Positions 9,309-18,541 of a stretch of DNA of 64,000 nt are shown in pieces. How positions within the stretch are numbered: the stretch's first letter is position 1; the number at the start of each line of letters is the position of its first letter. Location of the stretch: positions 30,587 through 94,586 of the forward strand of contig CAIURC010000071.1 in the NCBI GenBank assembly GCA_903901425.1, given 5' to 3'. The notes under the pieces are model-generated. The model saw only the letters and a list, made by a program, of their open reading frames with translations. It was not told where the DNA came from and ran no database searches. Both the position numbers and the translations under genes were made by a program. Source of the stretch: an uncultured Spartobacteria bacterium. Its GTDB lineage: Bacteria; Verrucomicrobiota; Verrucomicrobiia; Chthoniobacterales; Chthoniobacteraceae.

Positions 9309-9845
9309 ATGATGACACCCCCCAGTCCGGATTCCTATGAACGGTTTGTGCGTCTTTTGTCCGCGCACGAAGGGCGCTTGAAAGCTTTTCTGAGGTCTTT
9401 CCTGCACCGCTGGGAAGACGTGGAGGAAGCCGCCCAGGAAACTTCAATCGTCGCATGGAAAAAATTCCCGGGGTTTGTAGACGGGACAGATTTTGGGGCG
9501 TGGCTCCTGACCATCGGGCGCTTTGAGGCGTTGAAAGTGAGGCGCGCAGTTTTCGGGGACCGCTTGGTTTTTCAGGAGTCCGTCTGGGAGACGGTGCTGG
9601 ATGAGGGGGTGGAGGAGGCGGAACGGTTGGAGACCGAGCGGCATGCCTTGGAGGGGTGCTTGGAGAAACTGGGGGAACGGCAGCGGGAATGGCTGGCTGC
9701 GGTGTACGAACCCGGGGCACGGATCCGAGAGGTCGCCGGGAAGAATGGAAAAAGCGAGGCCGCCTTTTACAAGTTGGTCCAGCGGTTGCGCTTGATCCTC
9801 TTGGAGTGCATCGAGCAGCGCCAACAGCAGGAGGCGGGATTATGA
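9309..9845 (+). CDS. ECF-like sigma-70 family factor
   Basis: A 178-residue protein with region 2 near residues 20-80 (the helix HRWEDVEEAAQETSIVAWKK, then the FGAWLLTIGRFEALK stretch) and region 4 near 115-175, ending in a helix-turn-helix. It would direct RNA polymerase to a small regulon. The stop overlaps the start of the next gene, a membrane protein of the anti-sigma type, in an ATGA. Two ATG codons in a row (9309 and 9312) make either usable. The group resembles the short sigma factors expanded in Planctomycetes and Verrucomicrobia. Probable targets are the DUF1501-PPC-DUF1553 genes downstream, by position only. Confidence 0.82.
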   Translation: MMTPPSPDSYERFVRLLSAHEGRLKAFLRSFLHRWEDVEEAAQETSIVAWKKFPGFVDGTDFGAWLLTIGRFEALKVRRAVFGDRLVFQESVWETVLDEGVEEAERLETERHALEGCLEKLGERQREWLAAVYEPGARIREVAGKNGKSEAAFYKLVQRLRLILLECIEQRQQQEAGL

Positions 9846-10837
9846 GCCAGAAAACAGAGTGGAAAGTGCTGATTGCCCAGTTTTTGGACGGCCGGATCGA
9901 CCAGGCTGCCCTTGAAAAACTCGAGGAACAACTTCAGCGCAATCCCGGCGCACGGCGTCACCTCAGGAGCATGGCGAGTCTTGAAAACGGGCTGCGAGAC
10001 TGGGCCGGGGTCAAGGCCGCGCGCGAGGCGTGGCGAGAGGCTGCCCCGATTTCTCCTGGAGGTGCACGCGCATTCAGAAGCCGCTCATGGCCGGTGGCCG
10101 CAGCGATTGCCGTTGGCGGGATGCTCGTGGGATTCTCAGGGTCCCTCCTTTTTGCCAAAGGGTTGCTCCTCAAAGATCCGCCTGCCATCCGGATCGCGCT
10201 GGGGAACGAGGGCTTCGAAAAGCCTGCAGATCTTGGGACGGGCGGCGTGCCTTCCACGTACGGAATTTGGGGCGGCGACTTTGCCGAGGTGGTGCCGGAA
10301 GATCAGGGGGTGGTTCCTCCCAGGGGGGCGAAATCCATGGTGCGCTTTCTGAGGGCAGACAACCAGAACTCGCCGCCCGGCGAGGTGCAGGGGGTTTCCC
10401 AGCTCTGGCAGGTGGTGGATTTGAGGCCGGTGCGGGTTCGGGAGGGGCGGGGCGCGTTGATGGTGGAACTGGGAGCATGGTTTAATGCGGCGTCTGTGGT
10501 CCCGGAAAAGGGCCATGTGTTTGGAGTGCATCTGACTGCGTTTCAGGGCGGCAGCAAGCTTGCGGGGGAGGCATGGAAAAGCCCGAGGCAAACTGCTCTG
10601 GCGTCTGGGTCGCGTCACCAGAAAGCCGATGAAGATCCGGCCGGATGGCAGTGGGTTTCGGTCCGGATACACGTTCCTGCGGAAGCCGACTCGCTTCTTC
10701 TGAGCGTGTACTGTGGCGAGGGCGTATCCCGGGGTGTCAAACGCACCGAGACCGCAGTGTTCCCCGGCCAATATGTGGCCGGAGTTCGGCTCAACTATTT
10801 CCAGCGCCCCGTCTCGGTGAAAACACCCACCCCCTGA
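9842..10837 (+). CDS. Single-pass membrane protein, probable anti-sigma regulator
   Basis: A 331-residue protein. The cytoplasmic N-terminus (residues 1-80) contains FLDGRIDQAALEKLEEQL and RNPGARRHL, the short helical pattern seen in anti-sigma N-termini. One membrane helix follows at about 83-105, and then a large extracytoplasmic domain of unknown type with beta-rich character. The gene overlaps the sigma factor gene by four bases, the usual arrangement for a sigma and its inhibitor. The outer part could sense a ligand, but no named domain is recognisable. Confidence in the regulatory role rests mainly on position. Confidence 0.65.
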   Translation: MSQKTEWKVLIAQFLDGRIDQAALEKLEEQLQRNPGARRHLRSMASLENGLRDWAGVKAAREAWREAAPISPGGARAFRSRSWPVAAAIAVGGMLVGFSGSLLFAKGLLLKDPPAIRIALGNEGFEKPADLGTGGVPSTYGIWGGDFAEVVPEDQGVVPPRGAKSMVRFLRADNQNSPPGEVQGVSQLWQVVDLRPVRVREGRGALMVELGAWFNAASVVPEKGHVFGVHLTAFQGGSKLAGEAWKSPRQTALASGSRHQKADEDPAGWQWVSVRIHVPAEADSLLLSVYCGEGVSRGVKRTETAVFPGQYVAGVRLNYFQRPVSVKTPTP

Positions 10838-10852
10838 ACTCAAAAGAACACC

Positions 10853-12232
10853 ATGAACTGTAATCCCCAGCATTTCCGTAAACTGAACCGGCGCGGTTTT
10901 ATTCAGGCCGGCACGCTGAGTTATCTTGGGCTTTCACTTGGCGACTATTTCCGGTTGCAGGCCGCTCCGGACATGGCTCTGGGCGCCTTGGACTCCGCGC
11001 CGCGCAAGGAACCCAAGGCGAAGAACGTGATTCAGATCTTCCTTCCCGGGGCCTGTTCGCATCTCGAGTCATGGGATCCGAAGCCAGAGGCGTCCATCGA
11101 CATCCGGGGTCCGTTTGGGGTGGTGAAGACGAAACTGCCTGGGGTGGTGTTTGGGGAGATGATGAGTCGATGTGCCCAAATCGCGGACAAGCTGACCGTG
11201 GTGCGGTCGGTCAGCGGGCGCATTCCGGATCACGCCTTGGCGACGTATCACAGCATGACGGGCTATTTGCCCTCTCCGGCGATTCAGCATCCGCAGATGG
11301 GGGCGATTGTTTCCCACGAGTTGGGGCCCATCAACGAGCTGCCCGCATGGATCGGCGTTCCGGCGAAGCCCGGGGGCGCTTGGACGCCGAACACGGGGTA
11401 CATGGCCTCGAAGTTTGGCTGTTTCAGCGTTGGGGGCGATCCGGGCACGAAGGGGTTTCAGGTGCGCGATATTGCGTTGCCGCACTCGGTTTCCGCAGCC
11501 GATTTTGCCAAGGAGCAGGATTTGCGGGCTGCTGCGGAGTCCTATTTCCGGGGCCGTGAAACGGACGGGCAGGCGCTGGACACGATGGATGAATTTTACC
11601 GGAAAGCCTATGGGCTGCTGGGATCCCCGGCTGCACAGAAGGCGTTTAGTTTGGAAAGCGAGTCGGAGGCGATGCGGGATCTGTACGGGTGCGGGAAGTA
11701 TGCGACCAAATCGCCTCCCAAGATCTTGGGCGTGGGCGAGCGTTTGCTATTTGCGCGCCGGTTGGTGGAGGCGGGGACGCGGTTTGTTTCGGTCACGTAT
11801 GAGGGGGCGGGTACCTGGGATCACCACGGGAAGATCCGGGAGGAGTTCTCCCAGGCCATGCCGGCGTTTGATCATGCGCTGGCGGGTTTGATCACGGATC
11901 TGGATCAGCGGGGGCTTTTGGATTCGACCATGGTGATGGTGATGACCGAGTTCGGGCGCACGCCCAAGGTGAACGCGGCGGCGGGGCGCGATCATCATGC
12001 GCGGAATTACAGCCTCGTGCTGGCCGGAGGCGGCATTACTCGGGGGCAGGTGTACGGAGCCAGCGATGCGATCGGCTACGAGCCAGCCCGGGATGGGGTG
12101 ATGCTCGAGGATTTTCTGGCAACCGCCTACGGGCAACTGGGGATCGACTCGAACAAGCGCATCATGGCGCCCGGGGAGCGTCCCATTGACATTGTGCGGG
12201 AAGGCAAGGTGATCAAGGGGCTGATCGCGTAA
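10853..12232 (+). CDS. DUF1501 family protein with Tat-type signal
   Basis: A 459-residue protein. The N-terminus contains NRRGFIQAG followed by a hydrophobic stretch, a twin-arginine export signal. The body matches the DUF1501 family of sulfatase-like fold proteins: IQIFLPGACSHLESWDPKPE near residue 60, LVVRSVSGRIPDHALATYHS-like central part, and TEFGRTPKVNAAAGRDHHAR near 370. This family is typical of Planctomycetes and Verrucomicrobia and travels with DUF1549/DUF1553 cytochrome-like genes, as here. The biochemical role is not established. It opens a compact set of four same-strand genes with gaps of 9-18 bases. Confidence 0.88.
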   Translation: MNCNPQHFRKLNRRGFIQAGTLSYLGLSLGDYFRLQAAPDMALGALDSAPRKEPKAKNVIQIFLPGACSHLESWDPKPEASIDIRGPFGVVKTKLPGVVFGEMMSRCAQIADKLTVVRSVSGRIPDHALATYHSMTGYLPSPAIQHPQMGAIVSHELGPINELPAWIGVPAKPGGAWTPNTGYMASKFGCFSVGGDPGTKGFQVRDIALPHSVSAADFAKEQDLRAAAESYFRGRETDGQALDTMDEFYRKAYGLLGSPAAQKAFSLESESEAMRDLYGCGKYATKSPPKILGVGERLLFARRLVEAGTRFVSVTYEGAGTWDHHGKIREEFSQAMPAFDHALAGLITDLDQRGLLDSTMVMVMTEFGRTPKVNAAAGRDHHARNYSLVLAGGGITRGQVYGASDAIGYEPARDGVMLEDFLATAYGQLGIDSNKRIMAPGERPIDIVREGKVIKGLIA

Positions 12233-12244
12233 CGACATTCAACA

Positions 12245-14821
12245 ATGAGTCCTAACGCCTTTCCGGTTGTCCGTTTTTCGGGAGTGCAGTCCCGGCGTCT
12301 GTTCTGGGCGGGTTGGTTGGTTCTTCTGGCGCTTTTTGGAGTCCCAGAAGCGTCGGGATTCAACCAGTATGTGGTGGAGGCGCTGCTTCCGCGCGGTGGG
12401 CAAAAGGGGACCACCGTGGAGGTGACCCTCTATGGCAACTATCTTGAGCACCCGCGGGAGTTGGTTTCCAACCGGGGGGGGATTCGCGCGGTATCGTTCG
12501 AGGAGCCTCAAGCGAGGAAGGATCCGATTTTCATGTTGCCCAGTGCGAATCCGCAGATCCTGCGGGCGACCCTTGAAATTGCGCCGGACTGTCCACTGGG
12601 ACAGCACATGCTTTTTCTGAGGACGGATCGTTTTCTGTCCGAGCCGGTGCTGTTCGAGGTAGGAGAGTTTCCGGTGGTGAATGCGGAGGAAAAAAGGGTG
12701 GGAGAGGATGACGAACCCGCGCGCGCCCAACCGGTGCCGAGGCAGTGCACGGTGCACGGGCAGATCCAGGCGGATCCGAAAGTGCCGGACCGGGATTGTT
12801 ACGCGGTGAATGCGCGAAAGGGGGAGCGGCTCTCTGTGGATCTGGAGGCGGTGCGTGTGGCCTCCATGCATTACATGGGGGAGAACGACTGTCAGCTCCG
12901 GTTGTTTGGTCCGGATGGAAAGCTGCTTGCGGCCTGTGACGACACCCCGCTTTACGTGCAGGACCCATTTTTGAGCGTGGAAGCGCCGATGGACGGGCGT
13001 TACGTGATCGAGGTCTCGCAGCATCCCGGCGCGATCTTTACGAGGTTTGCCTATTACCTGTTGCACGTGGGGGCTTTTCCGAGGCCGGAGGTGGTTTATC
13101 CGGCGGGCGGACGGCCAGGGGAAACGCTGGAGTTGCAGTGGCTCGGGGACGCGCGTTCAGGACTGCGCGAAACGTTGGTGTTTCCCGAACTGAAGAGGCC
13201 GCAGAGTCCGATCACGTTTTTGGATTATCATCCTGCGGATTCGGGCGGGCGTGCGCAGAGCCCGCTGCCGCTGCGGGTCACTCCGCATCCCAACGGGTTT
13301 GAAAGCGAACCGAACGACGCGGCGGAGAACGCGAAGCCTTTCTCCATTCCAGCAGCACTCAACGGGGTCATCGGTGCCGAGGGGGACATGGATTTATGGC
13401 GGTTTCATGCCGAAAAAGGGGAGGCGCTGGATGTGCGGGTGTATGCGCGTTCGTTGGGAACCCCGTTAGATCCGAAAATTTGGATCCGGTCGGTAGGCGG
13501 TCCTTCTGGGGAGGGCAAACCGGTAGCTCTGAGCGATGACAGCACGATGGCGGAGCGCGGCTATTACTCGTTCACGATCGTGGCAAAAGACACGCTGGAT
13601 CCGGCCCTGGCTTTTGTGGCGAAAGAAACCGGCGACTACCTGCTGGGGATTGAGGATACCCGTGGGCTGGGGGGCACGCAGTTTGTGTATCGGATCGAAG
13701 TGCAGAAGCACCGGGATAGCGTTGGCGTGTATCCGAGTCGGACGGGACGGACGGCGAGCTACGACTGGACGACGCGGGAGGCGATTCTGCAGGTCCCCAA
13801 GGGAGGGCGTTGGACGGTGAAGATGGGGATTTCAGAGGGACTGGGAACGGCGTTGGGAGGCGACAGCTTTGTGCTTGAGGCAGTGGGATTGCCGGAAGGG
13901 GTGAGCATGGAGGCGCCGGTAGTGACGCCGTCGAAGACGGGCAAGGAATTTCCGGTCCATTTCAATGCAAAGCCAGATGCGAAGCCCGGGGTGAGTTTCA
14001 TCCGAGTGGTGGCGCGCCCGTTGAACGCGGAGCGGGAGGTGGATTCGGTTTGTCAGCGGGGTTTTGTGTATTCGAATCGCCGGGGGGGATTGGGCTGGAC
14101 GCGGGTTTGGATGGAGGACTTGGCGTTGGCAGTGGTGGAAGAAGCACCGTTTTGGTTGGAGGTGGAGCCGCCCCGTGCGGGGTTGGTGCGGGCAGGGAAC
14201 TTGGAGTTGGGGGTGAAGGTGCACCGGCAACCGGGTTGGAATGAACCGGTGCAGATCAAGTTGGACTACCTGCCTCCGGGAGTGGAGCAGGGATATCCCG
14301 TGGATGTCGGCCCAGGTGAGACGGAGGGCAAGGTGGATCTGAAGGCGAGCTCGGATGCTCCTCTGCATCCGTGGAAGGTGTGCGTCATTGGGACGTCGAC
14401 GGATGGGGACGTGCAGAGGGGGACGGGTTGCCGGTTGGTGAGTTCGGCGCTGGTGGATCTGCCGGTGACGCAGCCCTATGTGACCCTGGAACTGGCCCGG
14501 GCCAGTGTGCGGCGTGGGAGCGTGGGGGAGATCACGGCCACGCTCAAACAGATCAAGGAGTTCACGGGCGTCGCCCGCGCCTCCCTCATCGGGCTCCCCT
14601 TTGGGGTAAAGCTCATTGAGCCTTTTCCGGAAATCACGGCGAAGGATCAGGTTTGCACTTTCCGGATTGAAGCTACCGCAGATGCGCTGCTGGGGCAGTA
14701 CAAGCAGATCCAGGCGGAGCTTGCAGTTCCCGAAGCCGGAGAAGTGGTCCGCCAGCAGACGGGGTCCGGGGTGCTGCGGGTGGATCCCGCGAGCACGGCT
14801 GCCGCATCCCAAACACCCTGA
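12245..14821 (+). CDS. Large secreted PPC-domain protein
   Basis: An 858-residue exported protein; the hydrophobic stretch at about residues 20-38 (RLFWAGWLVLLALFGVP) serves as signal. It contains bacterial pre-peptidase C-terminal (PPC)-type beta-sandwich modules, seen in DRDCYAVNARKGERLSVDL near 180 and again in GDMDLWRFHAEKGEALDVRV near 375. No peptidase active site is visible. It lies between the DUF1501 and DUF1549/DUF1553 genes, the usual order for this gene set. It is probably an envelope or secreted structural/binding partner of the neighbouring cytochrome-like proteins. Confidence 0.8.
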   Translation: MSPNAFPVVRFSGVQSRRLFWAGWLVLLALFGVPEASGFNQYVVEALLPRGGQKGTTVEVTLYGNYLEHPRELVSNRGGIRAVSFEEPQARKDPIFMLPSANPQILRATLEIAPDCPLGQHMLFLRTDRFLSEPVLFEVGEFPVVNAEEKRVGEDDEPARAQPVPRQCTVHGQIQADPKVPDRDCYAVNARKGERLSVDLEAVRVASMHYMGENDCQLRLFGPDGKLLAACDDTPLYVQDPFLSVEAPMDGRYVIEVSQHPGAIFTRFAYYLLHVGAFPRPEVVYPAGGRPGETLELQWLGDARSGLRETLVFPELKRPQSPITFLDYHPADSGGRAQSPLPLRVTPHPNGFESEPNDAAENAKPFSIPAALNGVIGAEGDMDLWRFHAEKGEALDVRVYARSLGTPLDPKIWIRSVGGPSGEGKPVALSDDSTMAERGYYSFTIVAKDTLDPALAFVAKETGDYLLGIEDTRGLGGTQFVYRIEVQKHRDSVGVYPSRTGRTASYDWTTREAILQVPKGGRWTVKMGISEGLGTALGGDSFVLEAVGLPEGVSMEAPVVTPSKTGKEFPVHFNAKPDAKPGVSFIRVVARPLNAEREVDSVCQRGFVYSNRRGGLGWTRVWMEDLALAVVEEAPFWLEVEPPRAGLVRAGNLELGVKVHRQPGWNEPVQIKLDYLPPGVEQGYPVDVGPGETEGKVDLKASSDAPLHPWKVCVIGTSTDGDVQRGTGCRLVSSALVDLPVTQPYVTLELARASVRRGSVGEITATLKQIKEFTGVARASLIGLPFGVKLIEPFPEITAKDQVCTFRIEATADALLGQYKQIQAELAVPEAGEVVRQQTGSGVLRVDPASTAAASQTP

Positions 14822-14830
14822 TTTTCCCTT

Positions 14831-17113
14831 ATGAACGCTCTCCCACGTTTTGTTTGCATGGTGATTCTGTGTGCCCTGAGCGGGTCTGGACTTTCGTTTG
14901 CCGCCGGGAACCCGGGGCCGCTTCCGGCCAAAGCGAGTGAAACGACCGCAGACCAGGCTTCCGGCGGAAAAACCGGCGTGGCAAGGGCGCTGGACTTGAG
15001 TTTCCGTGAAGACGTGATGCCGGTTTTTTTCCGGGCCAACTGCAACTCTGGGGGGTGCCATGGCGCGGCTGCGGGAAAAGACGGGTTCCGTTTGTCGTTG
15101 TTCGGCTACGATGCAGCGGGGGACTATTACCGGCTGACTCAACAGATGCTGGGGCGACGGGTGAATGTGGCGGCCCCGGATGAGAGCCTGTTGTTGCTGA
15201 AAGCGACGGGGGCGGTGCCGCACACGGGGGGCACCCTTTTTTCCAAGGACTCGGAGCATTACCGGGTGCTGCGGGAGTGGATCCGGCAGGGCGCGGTGGA
15301 CGATTTAGAGACGGTGGCGGAGGTGACGGGGATCCGGGTGGAACCGGAGCGGATGGTGTTTGAGGGAGGGGGGCAAAATCGCCCGCTGAAGGTGATTGCC
15401 TCCTATTCGGATGGACGGACGCGCGACATGACCGCGTTGTCGCTCTTTCTCTCCAACAACAAGACGACGGCGGACGTGGACGACGATGGAGTGGTGCATG
15501 CGGGCCGGCGTGGGGCGACCGATGTCTTTGCGCGCTTTAACCGGTTTACTGTGGGGATTGCGGTCACAGTGCTTCCGCGCGGGGACAATTTCGAATGGCC
15601 TGCGGATGCGGTTGCGCGGAACACGTTGGATGAGGCGGTGTTTCAGAAACTCAAAAGTCTCCGGATCCAGCCTTCAAAACGGTGTGAGGATGGGGAGTTT
15701 CTGAGGCGGGTGACGCTGGATTTGGTCGGGTTGCCTCCCACGGAGGAAGAAGCGCGGGCATTTTTGGCGGATGGATCCCCGGACAAGCGCGAGCGTCTGG
15801 TGGACCGGCTTTTGGAGCGGCCGGAGTACGCGGATGTGTGGGCAAGTCGATGGGCGGACTGGGTGAAGTTGATGGGAGACACCTTCAGTGGTGGCGGGAC
15901 CGACAACAAAAACGCGGTGGGGTACTTCCAGTGGATCACCGAACAGTTTCAGAAAAACGTTCCTCTCGATGTGTTTCTGAGGGAACAGATCACCAGCAAG
16001 GGCAGCACAATTTTGCAGCCCATGAGCAACTTTTACACGATGCTGCCCACGCTCGGTAAATACGATCCCAAGGAGATGGCGCAGCGGGTGGCGCAGCTGA
16101 CCATGGGCATCCGGATCGGATGCGCGGAATGTCATAACCATCCGTTTGATCGGTGGACCCAGGATGATTACTACGGGTTTGTGAGCTTTTTCACTGGGGT
16201 GCAGCGGAAGAAGGGCAGTGAGGAGCGGGAGTTTTACGTGTACGACGACCGGCAGCACCGGCCGGCGCTCCATCAACTCGATCAGCGCCCGATGCCCGCA
16301 AAATTCCTGGGCGGCGAGAAGCCTGAGATTCGGGGGCGGGACCCGCGGATTGCTTTGGCGGAGTGGATCACTTCGGCAGAGAACCGGCTGTTTGCAAACA
16401 GCATGGCCAACCGGATCTGGGCGCAGTTTTTTGGGCGGGGCGTGGTGGAGCCGGTAGACGATCTCCGCATCACCAATCCGCCGAGCAACGTGGAGCTTTT
16501 TGAGGAACTGGGACGGCGCTTGGTGGCGCATGGGTTTGACCAGAAAAAGTTGATTCGGGAGATTGTGACCTCGGCGACCTACCAGTTGAGCAGTGCCGTG
16601 AATGCCTCCAACAGGGAGGATGAGCGGCAGTTCTCGCATTCGATGGTGCGGCGTCTGTCGGCGGTCGCGGCGCTGGATGCAGTGGCATCGGTGACCGGAG
16701 TGGATACCGTATGGAAAACGCAGCCAGGACTCTACCGAGCGGCGCAGATGTTCAATCCGGGGATCCGGAACGGGTCGTATTTTCTGACGTGCTTTGGTCA
16801 GTCCGAACGGGTCTCGGTGGACGCGGGGAGCGACAATCGTGAGCCGTCTCTCTCGCAGACGATGCACCTGATTTCCGGGGATACGGTTCGGGATCGGATT
16901 CGGGTTTCTGGTGTGATTCGGGAATGGATGAACCAGGGGGCGAGTCCGGAGCGGGTGGTGGAGTCGTTGTATTTGCGCTCTCTCTGCCGGCAGCCCTCGG
17001 AGGCGGAGTTGGCCGTGTTTTGGAGGGTTTCTGGGTCGAGCCCGGCACAGGCGGATTACGAACGGCTGTGGTGGGCGCTGATGAATTCCACCGAGTTTCT
17101 TTTCCAACACTGA
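14831..17113 (+). CDS. DUF1549/DUF1553 protein with N-terminal haem-binding motif
   Basis: A 760-residue exported protein with signal peptide (about 1-25). Residues 71-77 read CNSGGCH, a CX4CH variant of the c-type haem site. It is followed by an Ig-like part (ITVLP region near 230) and then DUF1549 (about 265-470, with RIGCAECHNHPFDRWTQDDY holding a second CXXCH, C-A-E-C-H) and DUF1553 (about 500-755, with NSMANRIWAQFFGRGVVEPV). These proteins are hallmarks of Planctomycetes and Verrucomicrobia and are thought to be multi-domain cytochromes of unknown substrate. It is tightly spaced with the PPC gene before and the WD40 gene after. Confidence 0.9.
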   Translation: MNALPRFVCMVILCALSGSGLSFAAGNPGPLPAKASETTADQASGGKTGVARALDLSFREDVMPVFFRANCNSGGCHGAAAGKDGFRLSLFGYDAAGDYYRLTQQMLGRRVNVAAPDESLLLLKATGAVPHTGGTLFSKDSEHYRVLREWIRQGAVDDLETVAEVTGIRVEPERMVFEGGGQNRPLKVIASYSDGRTRDMTALSLFLSNNKTTADVDDDGVVHAGRRGATDVFARFNRFTVGIAVTVLPRGDNFEWPADAVARNTLDEAVFQKLKSLRIQPSKRCEDGEFLRRVTLDLVGLPPTEEEARAFLADGSPDKRERLVDRLLERPEYADVWASRWADWVKLMGDTFSGGGTDNKNAVGYFQWITEQFQKNVPLDVFLREQITSKGSTILQPMSNFYTMLPTLGKYDPKEMAQRVAQLTMGIRIGCAECHNHPFDRWTQDDYYGFVSFFTGVQRKKGSEEREFYVYDDRQHRPALHQLDQRPMPAKFLGGEKPEIRGRDPRIALAEWITSAENRLFANSMANRIWAQFFGRGVVEPVDDLRITNPPSNVELFEELGRRLVAHGFDQKKLIREIVTSATYQLSSAVNASNREDERQFSHSMVRRLSAVAALDAVASVTGVDTVWKTQPGLYRAAQMFNPGIRNGSYFLTCFGQSERVSVDAGSDNREPSLSQTMHLISGDTVRDRIRVSGVIREWMNQGASPERVVESLYLRSLCRQPSEAELAVFWRVSGSSPAQADYERLWWALMNSTEFLFQH

Positions 17114-17131
17114 GTCTTCGCATTTTTTTCG

Positions 17132-18508
17132 ATGAAAACTTCCTTTGTTTCGGTGATGAGCGTCCTGGTACTGGCGGTGCCTGTGTCTCGCGGAATTGCT
17201 GCTGCGCCAACGTGGGAGGACGATATTCGTCCGATTTTCAAAAGCCGTTGCTTCAAGTGCCATGGGGAGGACGAGCAGAAGTCGGATCTGAGTTTGCACA
17301 CGCTGGGTGCCGCGTTGAAGGGGGGCTCCAGCGGGGAGGTGCTCAAGAAGGGGCGTCCCAACTCCAGTCTGTTGGTGCAATCCATCGAGCATGCCGAAGG
17401 GGTGGAGAAAATGCCGCCCAAGGCGTTGAAGATGCCTGAGGAGGAGATCGAGTTGATCCGGCAGTGGATTTTGGCGGGAATGCCAGCGGGGGCGGGAAAT
17501 ATGCCACAGGCGGCGCGGTTGGTATTTGCGGCCGTACCGGCTGGCGAACGACCGGAGAAACCGGCGATGCCCTCGGGGTTGCCTGCGGATGAGCCAGTTA
17601 CCGGACTGTCCAACCCGGTGACCGCACTGGCAGCGAGTCCGTGGGCACCGCTGGTGGCGATAGGGGGCGAGGGGCGGGTGCGGTTTGTGCACGCGGAAAC
17701 AAAGGAGTCGCTGGGGGCCGTGCCGTTCCCTGAGGGGATTCCGCAGGTTCTCCGCTTCAGCCGGGACGGTGCGCTGCTGCTGGCGGCGGGGGGAAAACCG
17801 GTGCAGTCGGGGAAGGCGGTGCTTTACGAGGTGACCACCGGAAAGCGACTGGGGGCCTTTGGAGATGAGAGCGACACGGTACTGGCGGCGGACTTGAGCG
17901 CTGACAGCCAGTGGGTGGCGCTGGGCGGACCGGGCAAAGCGGTAAAGGTGTTCCGCGTGGCTGATGGGAAACTGGCCTACAAACTCACCAAGCACACGGA
18001 TTGGATTACGGCTCTGGAGTTTTCACCGGACGGGAAGCGGTTGGTTACCGGGGACCGTTCCGGGGGAATCCATGTGTGGGAAGCAGAAGGCGGAGCGCTT
18101 GTTCTGGGGTTGAGTGAGCATAAGGAAAGCATCCATGCGCTGGCCTGGCGGCCGGATGGGAAGGTGGTGGCGAGCGGGAGTGAGGATGGGTCGGTGATTC
18201 TGTGGGGGATCGAGGACGGATTTCCTCTGGCGACGTTGAGCAAGATTCACACGCCCAAGCTGCGGCCCGGTGAATATGGGAAAAAGCCGGGCGGGGTTCT
18301 TGGGCTGGCTTGGACTGGGGAAGGAAATTTGCTGACCACGGGCCGGGATCGAACGAGCCGGCTGTGGGACAGTGTTGGGGGGAAATTGGCCGAGAGTGCG
18401 CCGTTCAAGGAGTTGCCTTCAAAAGTGGCGGGTACATGTGTAGGTAAGCGGGTGGCAATCGGAAATGCGCGCGGGGAATTGACGTGGTGGGAACCGGCCA
18501 CTCAATAG
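17132..18508 (+). CDS. Planctomycete-type cytochrome c domain with WD40 repeats
   Basis: A 458-residue exported protein; the signal peptide ends near residue 24. The haem site CFKCH is at residues 40-44 inside a cytochrome module of about 90 residues (TWEDDIRPIFKSRCFKCHGE and KMPPKALKMPEEEIELIRQW). From about residue 150 to the end are WD40 blades, such as HTDWITALEFSPDGKRLVTG and HKESIHALAWRPDGKVVASG. It is last in the DUF1501-led set and probably forms an envelope complex with the DUF1549/DUF1553 protein. It converges with the polyphosphate kinase gene 33 bases downstream. Confidence 0.9.
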   Translation: MKTSFVSVMSVLVLAVPVSRGIAAAPTWEDDIRPIFKSRCFKCHGEDEQKSDLSLHTLGAALKGGSSGEVLKKGRPNSSLLVQSIEHAEGVEKMPPKALKMPEEEIELIRQWILAGMPAGAGNMPQAARLVFAAVPAGERPEKPAMPSGLPADEPVTGLSNPVTALAASPWAPLVAIGGEGRVRFVHAETKESLGAVPFPEGIPQVLRFSRDGALLLAAGGKPVQSGKAVLYEVTTGKRLGAFGDESDTVLAADLSADSQWVALGGPGKAVKVFRVADGKLAYKLTKHTDWITALEFSPDGKRLVTGDRSGGIHVWEAEGGALVLGLSEHKESIHALAWRPDGKVVASGSEDGSVILWGIEDGFPLATLSKIHTPKLRPGEYGKKPGGVLGLAWTGEGNLLTTGRDRTSRLWDSVGGKLAESAPFKELPSKVAGTCVGKRVAIGNARGELTWWEPATQ

Positions 18509-18541
18509 GAGCCTACAACCCTCTCCGTCACCGCTGCCCGA

